64,000 nt of DNA. It comes from Corylus avellana. Taxonomy: Eukaryota > Streptophyta > Magnoliopsida > Fagales > Betulaceae. Positions 23,676 to 35,715 of the stretch are shown here, one piece after another; positions within the stretch are counted from its first letter, which is position 1; every line of letters starts with the position of its first letter. The position numbers and the translations under genes are program-made. The DNA lies in the NCBI RefSeq assembly GCF_901000735.1, contig NC_081551.1, forward strand, positions 11,032,281 through 11,096,280, in the 5' to 3' direction. The notes under the pieces are model-generated. The model was given only the letters and a program-made list of their open reading frames with translations. It searched no databases and had not been told where the DNA came from.

Positions 23676-23968
23676 TGTTGTGCCAAATACCCACCTAAAT
23701 TAATAGGCAAATACTTGGTACGTTTTACTCGCAAATGCACAAGATCAAACGATAGTATAGTAGCAAGTACAAGATCGATCCCACGGAGATTGTTGATTTT
23801 GTTTTAGAATTGATAAAAATATCAAATTGTCACTAAATTGATATTGTGAAAAAGAAATAAAAAGATATAAAGATAAATGAAAAGCTAAAGGTAGGGCTTT
23901 GATATCCACCACTAATCATACTTAGATAATATAACAATATGCCAATAATTCAATCATATTATGAATAC
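23676..23968 (-). mobile_element. 5' LTR of element G, left part
   Basis: Minus-orientation LTR beginning TGTTGTGCC beside the primer-binding site. It breaks off at ATGAATAC|TTA where the Harbinger-like transposon is inserted, and resumes at 36751. Confidence 0.88.
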
Positions 23969-24735
23969 TTAGGGTTTGTTTGGCAAAAGCCTGTGGCCCA
24001 GACACTGTTCAGTGTCTGACCCGTTGACCCTTTTTCCCCCTCAAAATTTGTCATCTTTTTACCATATTGCCCTCTTATTGAAATTTTTCCACCGAGCCTA
24101 ACGTATCAAGCTCAGTGTCTCCCCAACCCCGGTAGCCCAAGACCTTTATCACCACTGGCGTCCCCCATGCTTTGATTTCTCCCCCCCATCAAGCTCGGCG
24201 TCTCCCAACCCACCCCAGCACCATCACCACTGGCGTCCACCGCACCGGCCCCAGGTGCACCTCCCCAGCCGGTGTCCCGTGGTGTGTCGAGGTTCCCCCT
24301 ACCCGCATTATCCCGGACCAAGCATGTCGGGGTCCCCACATGCACGGACCTGAACCGGTGACTTCATGTATATTAGAGGCCATCTCACAAAATCCGAGCA
24401 CCACATCCACGTTGTTTTCTACCGGTAGCCGGGCGTAGTCACCGATTGGACAAGACCTCCGATAGAGCCACGCGCACATGATCACGATCCGGAATTTATT
24501 GCACATATAGATTTTTGGCTATCTTGTGTAGAATTTAATTTTGTTAGTTTGTTTTTCTCCGATATATAGCATGTAGTCTTCTTATGTATTATTCGCCAGT
24601 TGGGTTCTGGTAGCTATTATTTTGAGCATAAATTAGATTATTTTCTCATATTCAGATTCTTGATTTGTGTAAATCTAGATAGCTATATGAAGTTTTTGCA
24701 TCAATGAGAGATGGAAGAAGACGCTACTTACATTG

Positions 24736-24792
24736 NNNNNNNNNNNNNNNNNNNNNNNNNNNNNNNNNNNNNNNNNNNNNNNNNNNNNNNNN
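24736..24792. other. Assembly gap (57 N)
   Basis: A run of N within the left arm of the Harbinger-like transposon. Confidence 1.
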
Positions 24793-25149
24793 TAAATTGG
24801 AGGTGAGCTGCTCACCCATAATATAGTCAAACGATGCAGAACAATACATGTTGAATTTGATTTTCTAAGTACTACTTATCCTTTTAATAATAAAACATTG
24901 AAGAACCAAGTTAACTCATGCAAATACATCTCTTTTTTGAATATAAGTCATGGAAATACATCTGACATGTCAAAATTAGAAAAAAAGTTAAAGTTTAATG
25001 AATCATCTCAACTGTGAAGGAAAACAATTCAAGAGCCTCTAGTAAGTGTACATATAGGATCTTGACTAGACATATTGATACTGAAGAATAAATCATTTTC
25101 CACATCCATTTAAATGAAAAAGGTCAAACTAAATGTTGAAAGCCAGGTT

Positions 25150-25216
25150 NNNNNNNNNNNNNNNNNNNNNNNNNNNNNNNNNNNNNNNNNNNNNNNNNNN
25201 NNNNNNNNNNNNNNNN
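25150..25216. other. Assembly gap (67 N)
   Basis: A second run of N in the same transposon arm. It may hide an upstream exon or part of the transposase. Confidence 1.
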
Positions 25217-25641
25217 TTGCATGTGATTTTTAACACAAATATTTACTTGTAAAAGTGCATTTGCAACAGTCATGCTTTTTTCATTTTTTGCTTTTTTTTT
25301 TGGAGGCTATATAATTATCTTGGGTTTTGCATGTATGCATGTATGTTGGTTTTGTTATATAAGTAGATTTTATCGCTTTCTCTTCTTGGGCTTATTTTGT
25401 ACTTCTAATCAAAATATGTTGCTTCTCGAGATGTTGGAAATTCATATGCTTAGTTGCAAATGGATAAAAAAGAAAAAGAAAAAATGACGCTTTGTTTGCT
25501 TGCCATGAAAAAATTGGCCATAATTATGCTAAATATGTGTATCTGTGTGTTGTTTTTGGTATTAGGGTATTTCATCAATTATGCTAAATATGCCTCCACT
25601 TTCTGGTTAGTCGGCATTAATGTTGGCCTCGTTTAATTTTC

Positions 25642-27027
25642 AGTTCGGCGAGTATTACTTGCGACAACGACAATCCAACAACTTCAAGGTAGGTTACTTA
25701 TTTTATACCAAAGCTTGCTTCAATTCTAAATTATTTGTGCCTAACTATTTTCCTGCTTATTGTAAATATGTCGTATCACAATTCACGTAATTGTATATAT
25801 TAGTTTGAGTGTCTACGTAAAAGTTTAATTTTGTGTTGACTGTGGTTGGTAGATAAGTATCATACATGATTTGTGCACGTTGTTATGCTGTTTTCTATAC
25901 ATATTCGTAGATGTCGTTCTTTAGCACTCCCCGTAAGTCTCCTCAAAAGGCTGGGATGGAAACCCCATCCCCACCAGAATTTCCTATCCCACAGGCAAAT
26001 ATGAAATGGGAACAAGAGCACGAGGATATCCTGGTGCATATTCTTTGCAACTGCCAAGATGAAGGAGTTCGCCCGCCCTTTGGGAAGCATCTGGCGGGCA
26101 TCATGAAAAAGTTAAACAAACGACTTAAGGATGGCACCGCCTACACACAAAAATAGGTTGAGGGCAAAATTAAGCATCTTAGAGAGCAGTGGGTGAACTT
26201 CTCGGAACTTGTCCGAGATAAGGCAGGTACCGGCTGTGGGTGGGATGATGATTTGGGAACTGTCACGGGAACTCCGGAACAATGGGAACACCTCCGACTG
26301 GTATGCCACTAATATTATGTTTAACATTTCCTTAATTATGCGAGTTGATGTACTTATTGACCGTTTATGTTTTATCTTGTGTCTTTTTCGTTTACTTGCT
26401 CTTCCTTCTCAGACAAAGAGCCTGAACAAGTACTACAAGTTCCGAAATGGTCCCCCGGCGAACTTCAAGCACCTATGCTACATCTTTGAGGGCTCAACAT
26501 CCACTAGAAAGTGAAGGTATGCCATCACACAATCACCCCCGGGCAGCGATTGTGAAGATAATGACATCCATCTCAACAACCCTGTAGCAATCATAAACCT
26601 AACGGAGCCCCAGTGTGCGTCAGCTCACAAAGCAAAAGGAAAAGGAAAAGGGAAGTTGAAGAGGAAAGGTTCTCACTTGCAGGGATTGCACTCTACCAAG
26701 CATTCATCCAAGGGTGAGCAAATTTACTCAGAGATGCACAGCTCCTTCGATGTCTTGAGATCGGATTATTTACAAAGGTGCAAGCTTAGCGATGGCCATT
26801 CACCCGGCGATGGTATGTCTTATAAGCCCCCTCCCAGCCAGTATCCTGAGGAAGACATCATGGGCCGTATCAATGTGTTGGCAGCTGAAATGTCATTGTC
26901 CACAAAAAAATATGTCAAAGCATGCAGGGCGCTCAATGATCTGACTTGGGCAAGGATAGTGTTGAAAATGAATGACGACGGTGTACGTCATTGGCTAGAC
27001 GATATTGATCTAGACAAAGACAATTGA
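25642..27027 (+). pseudogene. MYB/SANT-like DNA-binding protein of the Harbinger-like transposon
   Basis: A spliced gene of the kind PIF/Harbinger elements carry beside their transposase. A small upstream exon may lie at 25642-25687. The main start is ATG 25911 and the exon ends at 26300 (GT follows). The next exon starts at 26413 after CTCAG and runs to 27027. The first exon holds a Myb/SANT-like domain (PF12776 type): W-x-EHEDILVHIL near residue 32, the YTQK...VEGKIKHL segment, then GWDDD and EQW. In-frame stops break it at 26154-26156 (TAG where Gln is expected) and 26512-26514 (TGA). The C-terminal exon is basic (GKGKGKLKRKG) and then acidic. In active elements this protein assists the transposase at the DNA ends. 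Confidence 0.7.
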
Positions 27028-27510
27028 AGCTTATGTTTTATGTTAATATTTTCTGTTGTATTTTATGGTTGTTTCCATTGACTATTTTCCTATTCTAACT
27101 GCTTAAGTTAGTTTGATTGCATTATGTCAGGCACAGCTTGATACTATATTATGGATGCTTATTATGGAGTAGGGGAACATTTTTAACACTAATGCTTAAT
27201 GTTATGAACCTAGTTTTACTTTCCAATTTTAATTATCCGGGGATTGCGGCGAATTTTGTTTAAATTTATTTTCCTTTAGTTTTGTTATTTCAATTTTCAC
27301 TTTTAAATTTAGTGTTAGCAAAAATCAAAAAGAATTTCTCATTTTCCTTAACTTTTCTATTTTCTGTGCAGGTTGCGGATTGACATTCTGTGATTGCGAT
27401 CAATCGTCAGCAAAGTGCGATCGAGCACACTGCGATGGAGCGCACAAACCGGTGATCGAGAGCAGTTCCAGGGAGCATCCGGACCAGGCAGTGCTGAAGC
27501 TGCCAAGTTC

Positions 27511-28746
27511 ATGCAAGGTCGTCGATCTCAAGCCTCAATCATTGTTCCCCTCGATCCTGAAATTGAGCGAACAATTCGACAACGACCTAGAGACAAAGAA
27601 GGAGAAGAAGAAGTTGAAATGGAAGATTTGCAAGAAAATCCAATTGGGCCAAGACCCCTAGAAGCAAATCCACCACGAGTGAGGAGACCAATGAAGCAAG
27701 CATACATGCCAACAAACCTCCATCAACCCTCATGCATAGCATATCAACTAGAGGTGGACAACAGCTATTATATCTCTCCCCAAATCCTCAATGCATTGAC
27801 TCACTTCAGAGGCACAACTATTGAGGATCCCAACTTGCATCTTAAGGAATTCTTTGACTTATGCAAGTTGTAGCATGTTCAAGGCCTAACTCCAGAGAGA
27901 CTCAGGTTAGTCCTCTTTCCTTTTTCCTTGAAAGATAGTGCTAAACGGTGGTACAATTCCTTGCCTGCAAAGTCCATTCATACTTGGGAAGAATTGACCA
28001 CCAAGTTTCTGAAGAGGTATTTCCCAGCCCAGAAGACAAAGCAACTTAAAAGGGAACTTCAAATGTTCCAACAACGAGACGGAGACTTGTTCTTTGAAGC
28101 ATGGTATCACTTCAATTCCTTACTTCTAAAGTGTCCACATCACAACATCCCTCAAGATGATCAGGTACAAATTTTTTTTGAAGGTTTAGATGATACTAAT
28201 AAAGGGATGGTTGATACAGCTTGTGGAGGTATGCTGATGGAGAAGAGCAGTGAGGAAGCCATAGGGATCTTTGAAGGGTTGAGTGAACACACTCAACAAT
28301 TCCCATCCAGAAGGAGGCAAGATGTAAGGAGCAAAGGCAAGAGTGACGAAAATAACGAAATGCAAAATCAAATGTCTGCTGTGGAACAGAAGTTGGACAT
28401 GATTGTCAAAGCCATGACTGCTCAGAAAATTTCACCTATGCAACAGGACACACCAGCTCAAAAGCTAGAAAAGGATGACCTAAAGGATCTTGTACGACAA
28501 CTGGTGACTTCACAACAGCAGTTTATGGCTTATCAAAAACAAGTCAACACAAAGACTGAGCAAGCCTTACAAAAACTAGAAGTACAAATGGGTCAGATGG
28601 CAAAGGAGCTGAGTGAGAGGAAGCAGGAAGAATTTCCAGCCCAAACAATACCCAATCCAGGGGATCATCAGCAGCTGGAATCAGCCACAGTTCTCAGAAA
28701 TGGCAAGGTCATTGGAACTGAAGAGCCACCTCAAGAAACTCCATAA
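27511..28746 (+). pseudogene. Gag of element E
   Basis: The likely start is ATG 27511 (MQGRRSQAS). The open frame reaches a TAG at 27871-27873 and the gag reading resumes at about 27928 after a frame change. The capsid-like region spans 27760-28260, followed by the C-terminal coiled region (LEVQMGQMAKELSERK) at about 28570-28630. The frame ends at TAA 28744-28746, just before the protease. The zinc-knuckle segment present in elements A and D is missing: the sequence jumps from QQDTPAQ to KLEKDDL near 28455. That loss would compromise RNA packaging. Confidence 0.85.
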
Positions 28747-28764
28747 GGACCATCAACTTCCAAG

Positions 28765-29751
28765 GTGAACAAAATGGAGAAGGTAAATGCACCCCCCTTT
28801 CCTCAAAGGCTAGTCAAACCAAAGAAAGAAGAGCAGCTCAGGGATATCTTTGAAACTTTGAGGAAAGTAGAAATCAATATTCCTTTATTAGATGCAATTA
28901 AACAGATTCTGTCATATGCTAAATTCTTAAAGGATTGTTGCACTAACAAAAGGAAGTTTCAGGAGTATGAGACAGTGGCCTTAACAGAAGAGGTGAGTGC
29001 AGTCTTGTTAAGGAAATTACCACCAAAGCTAACAGATCCAGGTAGTTTTACCATTCCTTGCAGGATAGGAGACCACTCTTTTGAAAAGGCGCTACTGGAT
29101 CTAGGAGAAGGGGTGAATTTGCTGCCTTACACTGTATATGAAAAGCTGGGATTAGGGGAGCTTCAACTAACCTCTATCACCTTGCAATTGGCCGACAGAA
29201 CCATCAAACGACCAAGAGGTATACTGGAAGATGTTTTGGTCAAGGTAGGTACATTTATTCTACCTGCTGATTTCATTGTGTTGGATGTGGAAGAATCTCC
29301 TATGCCATCTCCTTTACCTATTATCTTAGGAAGACCCTTTATGAGAACTATTGATACTACAATAGGTGTGAAAAAGGGTATTGTGAGCATGAAGGTAAAC
29401 GGTGAGACAATAGAGTTCAAAATATTCGATGCATTGAAATTACCTCAAAAAGATTTAGAATGTTTTGATGTCTGTATGATCCAAGATGTTGGTAAGACAG
29501 TTTTGCAGGACCCACATAAAGATCCATTGGAGGCCACCCTCACCCATAGTTTCACAAGGCAGGACATTGAGCCAAAACCTGAAGATATTACTAATGACAT
29601 CATTGAAACAGCGCATCACCTTGAGGCCTCTCCTAAATACTCAGGTAAGTATACTCATCCCTTTGAAATTCTTGAGCCCACTAACACCTCTCATGTTCCC
29701 TCTGTTGTACAAGCACCCAAGCTGGAATTGAAGCAATACCGGAGCACTTAA
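28765..29751 (+). pseudogene. Aspartic protease region of element E
   Basis: Open for 328 codons. The active-site segment reads LLDLGEGVNLLP (about 29090-29125), where elements C and D have DLGAG. Ala to Glu at this position should inactivate a retropepsin. The later ILGRPFMRT block is intact. The frame ends at 29749-29751, and the continuing RT frame begins immediately after. Confidence 0.85.
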
Positions 29752-29762
29752 AATATGCATAC

Positions 29763-31163
29763 TTGGGAGAAAACAAGACACTACCAGTCATCATTGCTGC
29801 AAATCTGAGTTGTGGGGAAGAAGAAAAGCTGTTGAGAATTCTAAGAGAACATAAAACCACCTTAGGGTGGACCATTGCTGACATCAAAGGAATAAGTCCA
29901 GCTAAGTGCATTCATCAAATCTTCCTTGAAGACGAAGCAAAGCCAACCAAGGATGCACAAAGAAGACTCAACCCACACATGAAGGAGGTAGTCAAGGCAG
30001 AGGTATTAAAACTACTAGATGTGGGCATCATCTATCCCATCTCAGACAGCAAATGGGTTAGCCCAGTTCAAGTAGTGCCAAAAAAAAGTGGGATCACAGT
30101 GGTGAAGAATGAAGATGATGAATTGATACCCATAAGAGTAACCACTAGGTGGAGGGTATGCATCGATTACAGAAGATTGAACAAGGTAACAAGAAAAGAC
30201 CACTTTCCATTACCGTTCATTGACCAAATGCTAGAGAGATTAGCTGGCCATAGCCACTATTGTTTTTTGGATGGATATAGTGGTTATAATCAGATTGCAA
30301 TAGCATCAGAGGATCAGGAGAAGACCACCTTCACATGTCCTTTTGGCACGTTCGCCTAAAGAAGGATGCCATTTGGTTTATGCAATGCCCCAGCTACATT
30401 CCAGAGATGCATGATGAGCATTTTTTCAAACATGATGGAGAAAACCATTGAGGTATTTATGGATGACTTTAGCGTTTTTGGATCTAGATTTGATGAATGC
30501 CTCTACCATTTGAAGAATGTTCTCAAGCGATGTGAAGAATGCAATCTAGTGCTCAATTAGGAAAAATGTCATTTCATGGTTCAACAAGGCATCGTATTGG
30601 GTCATGCTATTTCAAGCAAGGGCATTGAGGTGGACAAGGCCAAAATAGATATCATCTCCAAACTTTCCCCACCTCTGACAGTCAAGGGGGTAAGGAGTTT
30701 TCTTGGACATGCCGGATTCTATAGAAGGTTTATCAAGGATTTCTCCAAGATCTCTAGACCCCTCTGTGCATTGCTTGGGAAGGAAGCCAAGTTTGACTGG
30801 ACCAAAGAATGCATGACGGCCTTCAACACACTAAAATTGCTGCTCACTTCTACACCAATTATGCGAGCACCTGATTGGAGCTTACCCTTTGAGCTCATGT
30901 GTGATGCCAGTGACTTTGCCGTGGGGGCCGTTTTGGGTCAAAGGATCAAGAAGGTACCTCATGCCATTTATTATGCTTCTAGAACATTAAATGATGCCCA
31001 GATAAATTATTCTACTACTGAGAAAGAATTATTAGCTGTCATATTTGCTTTGGAGAAGTTTAGGTCATACCTAATTGGTTCTAAGGTTATTGTATTCACT
31101 GATCATGCTGGGTTGAGATATTTGTTTACCAAGAAAGATGCCAAACCAAGATTGATCAGATAG
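29763..31163 (+). pseudogene. Reverse transcriptase and RNase H of element E
   Basis: RT fingers and palm start at 29763; VCIDYRRLNKV is near 30155 and the catalytic FMDDF box at about 30456-30470. The thumb/connection follows ([17 protein letters not shown]) and then RNase H, beginning [15 protein letters not shown] at about 30898. Three in-frame stops interrupt it: TAA 30357-30359 (Tyr expected), TAG 30558-30560 (Trp expected) and TAG 31161-31163 (Trp expected). No frameshifts separate these pieces, so a few point mutations account for the loss. It would copy element RNA into DNA and degrade the RNA strand. Confidence 0.9.
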
Positions 31164-31169
31164 GTATTA

Positions 31170-32640
31170 TTACTACAAGAGTTTGACCTTGAGATTAGAG
31201 ACAAGAGGGGCAGTGATAATGTGGTGGCAGATCACTTATCCAGATTACTCCATGAGGAGGAAGGAGATGAGCTCCCACTAAATGAAAATTTTTCAGATGA
31301 GCAGTTGTTTGCAGTTGATATCCAACTCCCATGGTATGCAGATATAGTGAATAACATCACTGCCAAGGTCTTTCCTACAGATATGTCTAACCAAGAAAGG
31401 AAGAGGTTAATATCTACATCTAGACAATACCATTGGGACGACCTCTATTTATTCAAATTCTGTCCTGATCAAATCATTAGAAGATGTGTCCCAGAAGATG
31501 AGCACTTGAGTATTTTGCAGCACTGTCACCAGTTTGCTTGTGGTGGACACTTTGGGGCCAAGAGAACAGCGCTTAAGGTATTACAATTTGGTTTTTATTG
31601 GCCTAATATGTTTAAAGATGCTTTCGTGTTTTGCAGCTCTTGTAATAAATGCCAAAGGGCAGGTAACATCTCATCTAGAAATCAAATGCCATTGCAAAAT
31701 ATTCAAGTTGTAGAACTCTTCGATGTTTGGGGTATTGACTTCATGGGACCATTTCCTAATTCATTTGGTTATTCATATATTCTTGTGGGTGTGGATTATG
31801 TGTCTAAATGGGTCGAGGCTATCCCCTCAAAGACTAATGATCACAAAGTGGTTGTGAAGTTTTTGCAGGAAAACATCTTTGATAGATTTGGAACACCTAG
31901 GGCAATCATTAGTGATGGGGGAAGCCACTTTAACAACTATGCTTTTACTTCTATGATGAAGAAATATGGCATCACTCATAAGGTTGGCACCCCATATCAT
32001 CCCCAAACCAGTGGCCAAGTGGAGATCAGCAACAGAGAAATCAAAGGCATCCTTGAAAGGACAGTAAACCCCAATAGGAAGGATTGGGTCACTACGCTTG
32101 AACAATGCACTATGGGCTTACAGGACTGCTTACAAGACACCTATCGGCATGTCTCCATATCGATTAGTTTTTGGGAAAGCATGTCATCTACCAGTGGAAT
32201 TGGAACACAAAGCGTATTGGGCCATCAAGAAGTTTAACTTCGATATGAAGCAAGCTGGCGACACGAGGAAGCTCCAACTAAATGAACTGGAGGAATTAAG
32301 GCGTGATGCATATAAGAATGCCAAGCTCTACAAGGACAAAACCAAAGCATACCATGACAAACAACTAATCAGGAAGGAGTTTCAAGTAGGACATAAGGTT
32401 TTGATCTATAATTCAAGATTGAAACTCTTCCCTGGAAAGCTTCAATCAAGATAGTCTGGGCTCTGCATTGTTACACAAATATTCCCTCATGGAGCCTTGG
32501 AAATTCACGACCCCCAAACCGACCAATCATTCAAGGTCAATGGACACAAAGTCAAGCCATATCTTGAAGTAAAATTGGTACCAAGAGATGAAGATTTGGC
32601 ACTCCACTCCATCCAAAATGGAGCATCTACTTCTGGGTAA
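31170..32640 (+). pseudogene. Integrase of element E
   Basis: After the end of RNase H ([17 protein letters not shown]) comes the HHCC zinc-binding module (H...H then C-x2-C, about 31515-31660). The DDE core follows: Asp in WGIDFMGP at about 31735, Asp in IISDGGSHF at about 31910 and Glu in [11 protein letters not shown] at about 32025. A shift at about 32100 moves the reading to the frame that gives [21 protein letters not shown], the usual C-terminal block. A stop at 32452-32454 precedes the last 60 codons (VKPYLE). It would insert the cDNA into the genome. Confidence 0.88.
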
Positions 32641-34355
32641 CATTAAGAGAGGACCACAGTCTGACTGAAGACGTAAAACTTTGTGCTCATGGGAGGCACC
32701 CCATAGCATATCCTTTTGTTTTATTGTTTGTTTTATTTTATTTTGTTTCTGTTTGTTTGTGTTTTATTTTATTTTGGTGTTTTTTGTGTTTCAAGTCTTT
32801 TCTCACATTTTTACATTCTATTACTGCGATCGATCGTACCTTGCATGCGATCGAACGCAGATTTCCATTTGTCATTTCATCTCATTCTGTTAGTGCGATC
32901 GAACGCACCATGCGTGCAATCGAGCGCACTTGGCAGCATCCCATAGTTTTTTTTTTTTTTTTAATTTTGTTATGTTCAAATTTTATTTCGTTTTAGTTTT
33001 GTTCATTTTTACTTGTTTGTGTGTTTTATTATTTTGCAGGGACAAGTGTGCTTCCATTCAAGTTTGGGGTGTGTGCTATGAGCCATGCTTTCCAAGACTA
33101 TGTCCACCATCTCCCGGGTACATACTTTCCTTTACTTAGACACATTGGGGACAATGTGTCATTTAAGTTTGGGGGTATGGGCACACATACATGTTCACAC
33201 ACACTTTGTCCCAATTTCATGTTATTTATTTTCTGTGTTGTTCGTTTATTTGAAAAATAAAAAATAAAAAAAAATTTATGCATGTTCATGTTTGCTCTAA
33301 AATTTTAAATTGATCTAAAAAGAATTGTGATTTGAATTCATCAGTGAGCCTAAAATTTTGAACACATGATCTGATGAGTAAATCTGTTAGTTTGGTTACT
33401 TGTAGAGGACAGTTGAAAAATCACATGTTTGATCTAAGCACTCAAGCACATTAGCACATAATTTGTGAGGAATGACATGAGGTCTAATATGTGTGTTTCT
33501 ACTTCTTGGATGAAATTGGATGACTTATTAAATGACACTATGGCATATATAGTGATGAAAAAAAAAAAAAAAAAAGAAGAAGAATAATAAATAAATGATC
33601 GTTGATGGCTTTTCACTGAGTAACTGAACCTCTTGCCTCAAAGCATTGAGTGTTCATGTCAAAAGGTGAAAATTTTGGATTTGATCAATATCATGGTTAG
33701 TTGGTTTTGTAACCTTTTTGACTTGAGTTAATAGGTCTTTAGAGGTGTCTTTATACCTAATGCCCTAAAACCATCTGGTTTGGGAGTCATTGACTTAACA
33801 CTCGCTACAAGGGTCAAATAGAAAGCTTAAGGAAACCAACATTGCACAACCTGACCAAAGAAAAAAGAAAAAGAAATATGCCAGTGTGTCATTCTAATAG
33901 GAATTTCAGTGAATTCTGAGATAAGGAGACATTGCATATTGGAAAGATTTGGAAGTCTCATAATTTTGTACTAGTTCACTGTACATAAATTTCAAACTTA
34001 TAATGATTTAGCATGTCCTTTGTAAGTAATTACACTTTGAGATTCCAATTCATTGTGAAGATGGAGTTCATCTTTTTAAGTTTGCTTATAAATGAAAACC
34101 ATGATCTTGAAGTGATGCTTTAATTTTTGGAATAACATGAACTCTTGCATGATGTTTGTAGGTAACATTTCTGAAAAACCCTCACGAGACTTCACTCATC
34201 CACTAGGAAATTCCTAGGGGTTTAAAAGGCTTGTTACATACACTAAATGTAATCGTACATCCCACGAAAGATGGATTTATCTTTTGTTTTCTGTTTTTCC
34301 ATTCCTGTTTAGTTTTGTATTGCTAAGGGACTAGCAATATGTAAGTTTGGGGGTG
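32641..34355 (+). promoter_or_regulatory. 3' non-coding region of element E
   Basis: No gene. In order: the conserved block at about 32665-32703 (CTCATGGGAGGCACCCCATA); palindrome pairs at 32825/32846 and 32894/32915; a first polypurine-like motif at about 33058-33071 (CAAGTTTGGGGTGTG); the hairpin at 33140-33159; a second polypurine-like motif at 33165-33180 (AAGTTTGGGGGTATGG); about 1.1 kb without recognised features; and the true polypurine tract at about 34342-34355 next to the LTR. Confidence 0.75.
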
Positions 34356-35715
34356 TGATAAGTGCTAAAATATTCATATTTTTAGCCCTTATCTTACATG
34401 TTTTAATCCTTTGGTTGTAGTTAATTAGGCCATTTTAATTCCTTTTTGTGTTTTTTATGTTTTTACAGGCTTTTGGAAGAAAGTGAAGTAAAATTGGGTG
34501 ACTTAGGCTCAAAAAGAGAAGATGAGAAAAATTGGAGCTCCCTGGTACTGCGATCAATCGCAGGGTACCTGCGATCGAGCGCAATACTATAGAAGATACT
34601 GCACTAGCCAGGCCAGGAGCGATTGAGCGCAAGCCAAAAGTAGGATCAATCGCAGACCTGCGATCGAGCGCACACGGGCTGCGATCGATCGCACCCGTGC
34701 GCAGGAGGCATCCCAAATGGCGGCTAGAATGTCCCTATTTCCATATTAGGGTTTTTCAAACTCCAAATTGTAATATGATTGAAACCCTACGAAATCCCTA
34801 GGGTTTATTACTTTTCCAAGGACTTCTAAAGCCTATAAATAGACTCCTAAGCCTTTAGAATAGACAGGCTTGGAGAAGGGAGAAGAATAGGAGCTCTCAA
34901 GTCAAGTCTCGGGTTTATTCTTTCCTTTCTTTTATTTTATTTTATGAAGATGTTTAACATCAACTCTATGTGTAACTAATTTACTTAGTAGGGCTAGATT
35001 GAAGCCCTAGTTATGTTAAATTAATATTTCAATATTGGCACCTTGTGATGATCATGTTGTGCTATTTAACTTGATTAATACCTGCTTGCATGAATTCCTC
35101 ATATGTGTATGCCTGATCAACATGTGCATATGGTACGGACTCGTTAGTTAGATCAATTTGGATGACCGAGTCCTGGGTTTAACTTAAGTAACAAAAGAAT
35201 CCACACCGCGATTCTTGGGTTAATCAACATGGGGAACCGGGAGTATACACCCATGCCCTAGGCCTCGTGTGTTTGTCGATTTCCATAGAACATATGCTTT
35301 TCTAAAGAACAACTTAGTATTTACCATGCTAAATCCTTTAGGAAAGAAAAGAATTAGAGTATACACCCATGCCTAACTCGCTGCTTAGGGAAATCAATAG
35401 CTTAAGGAGTATACACCCATGCCCTTAGGTTGGCAAACATTAAATATGCATAACTTGATCAAAGCATTGGCATATTGATATATTAGTTTAATATAATTAG
35501 TGGTGGATATCAAAGCCCTACCCTTTGTTATCATCACTTCAACAATCAATCTTTAATTTGCTTTTGCTTAAGGAATCTATTTTTAAACATAAATTCAACA
35601 ATCCTCGTGGGAATGATCCTGTACTTGCACCCTATACTACTATGTTGACCTTGTGCACTAACAGGTAAAACATACAATTATTTACCTATTAATTTAGGTA
35701 GATTTTTGCACAACA
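34356..35715 (+). mobile_element. 3' LTR of element E
   Basis: A 1.36-kb LTR starting TGATAAGTGCTAAAAT and ending TTTTTGCACAACA. Palindromes at 34549, 34570, 34659 and 34680 lie 140-285 bp upstream of a TATA box at 34834-34841 (TATAAATA), i.e. in the U3 enhancer position. The 5-bp duplication cannot be tested because the 5' LTR is lost. Confidence 0.9.

Larger units (their letters stand above)
27237..35715 (+). mobile_element. Athila-like element E, most complete gypsy copy, 5' LTR lost
   Basis: Begins inside the primer-binding site (CCGGGGATTGCGGC at 27237) with no LTR before it. It then has leader, gag, protease, RT, RNase H, integrase, 3' non-coding region, polypurine tract and a full 3' LTR. 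Domain order PR-RT-RH-INT and the CIDYRRLNKVTRKDHFPLPF signature place it in the Athila/Tat side of Ty3/gypsy. It has about ten stops and shifts, so it cannot make the full polyprotein. It lies inside the Harbinger-like transposon. Confidence 0.9.

Noticed and set aside
24112..24506. GC-rich overlapping ORFs on both strands in the Harbinger left arm
   Set aside because: No domain, overlapping frames on both strands, and low-complexity Gly/Pro composition; likely non-coding terminal region.
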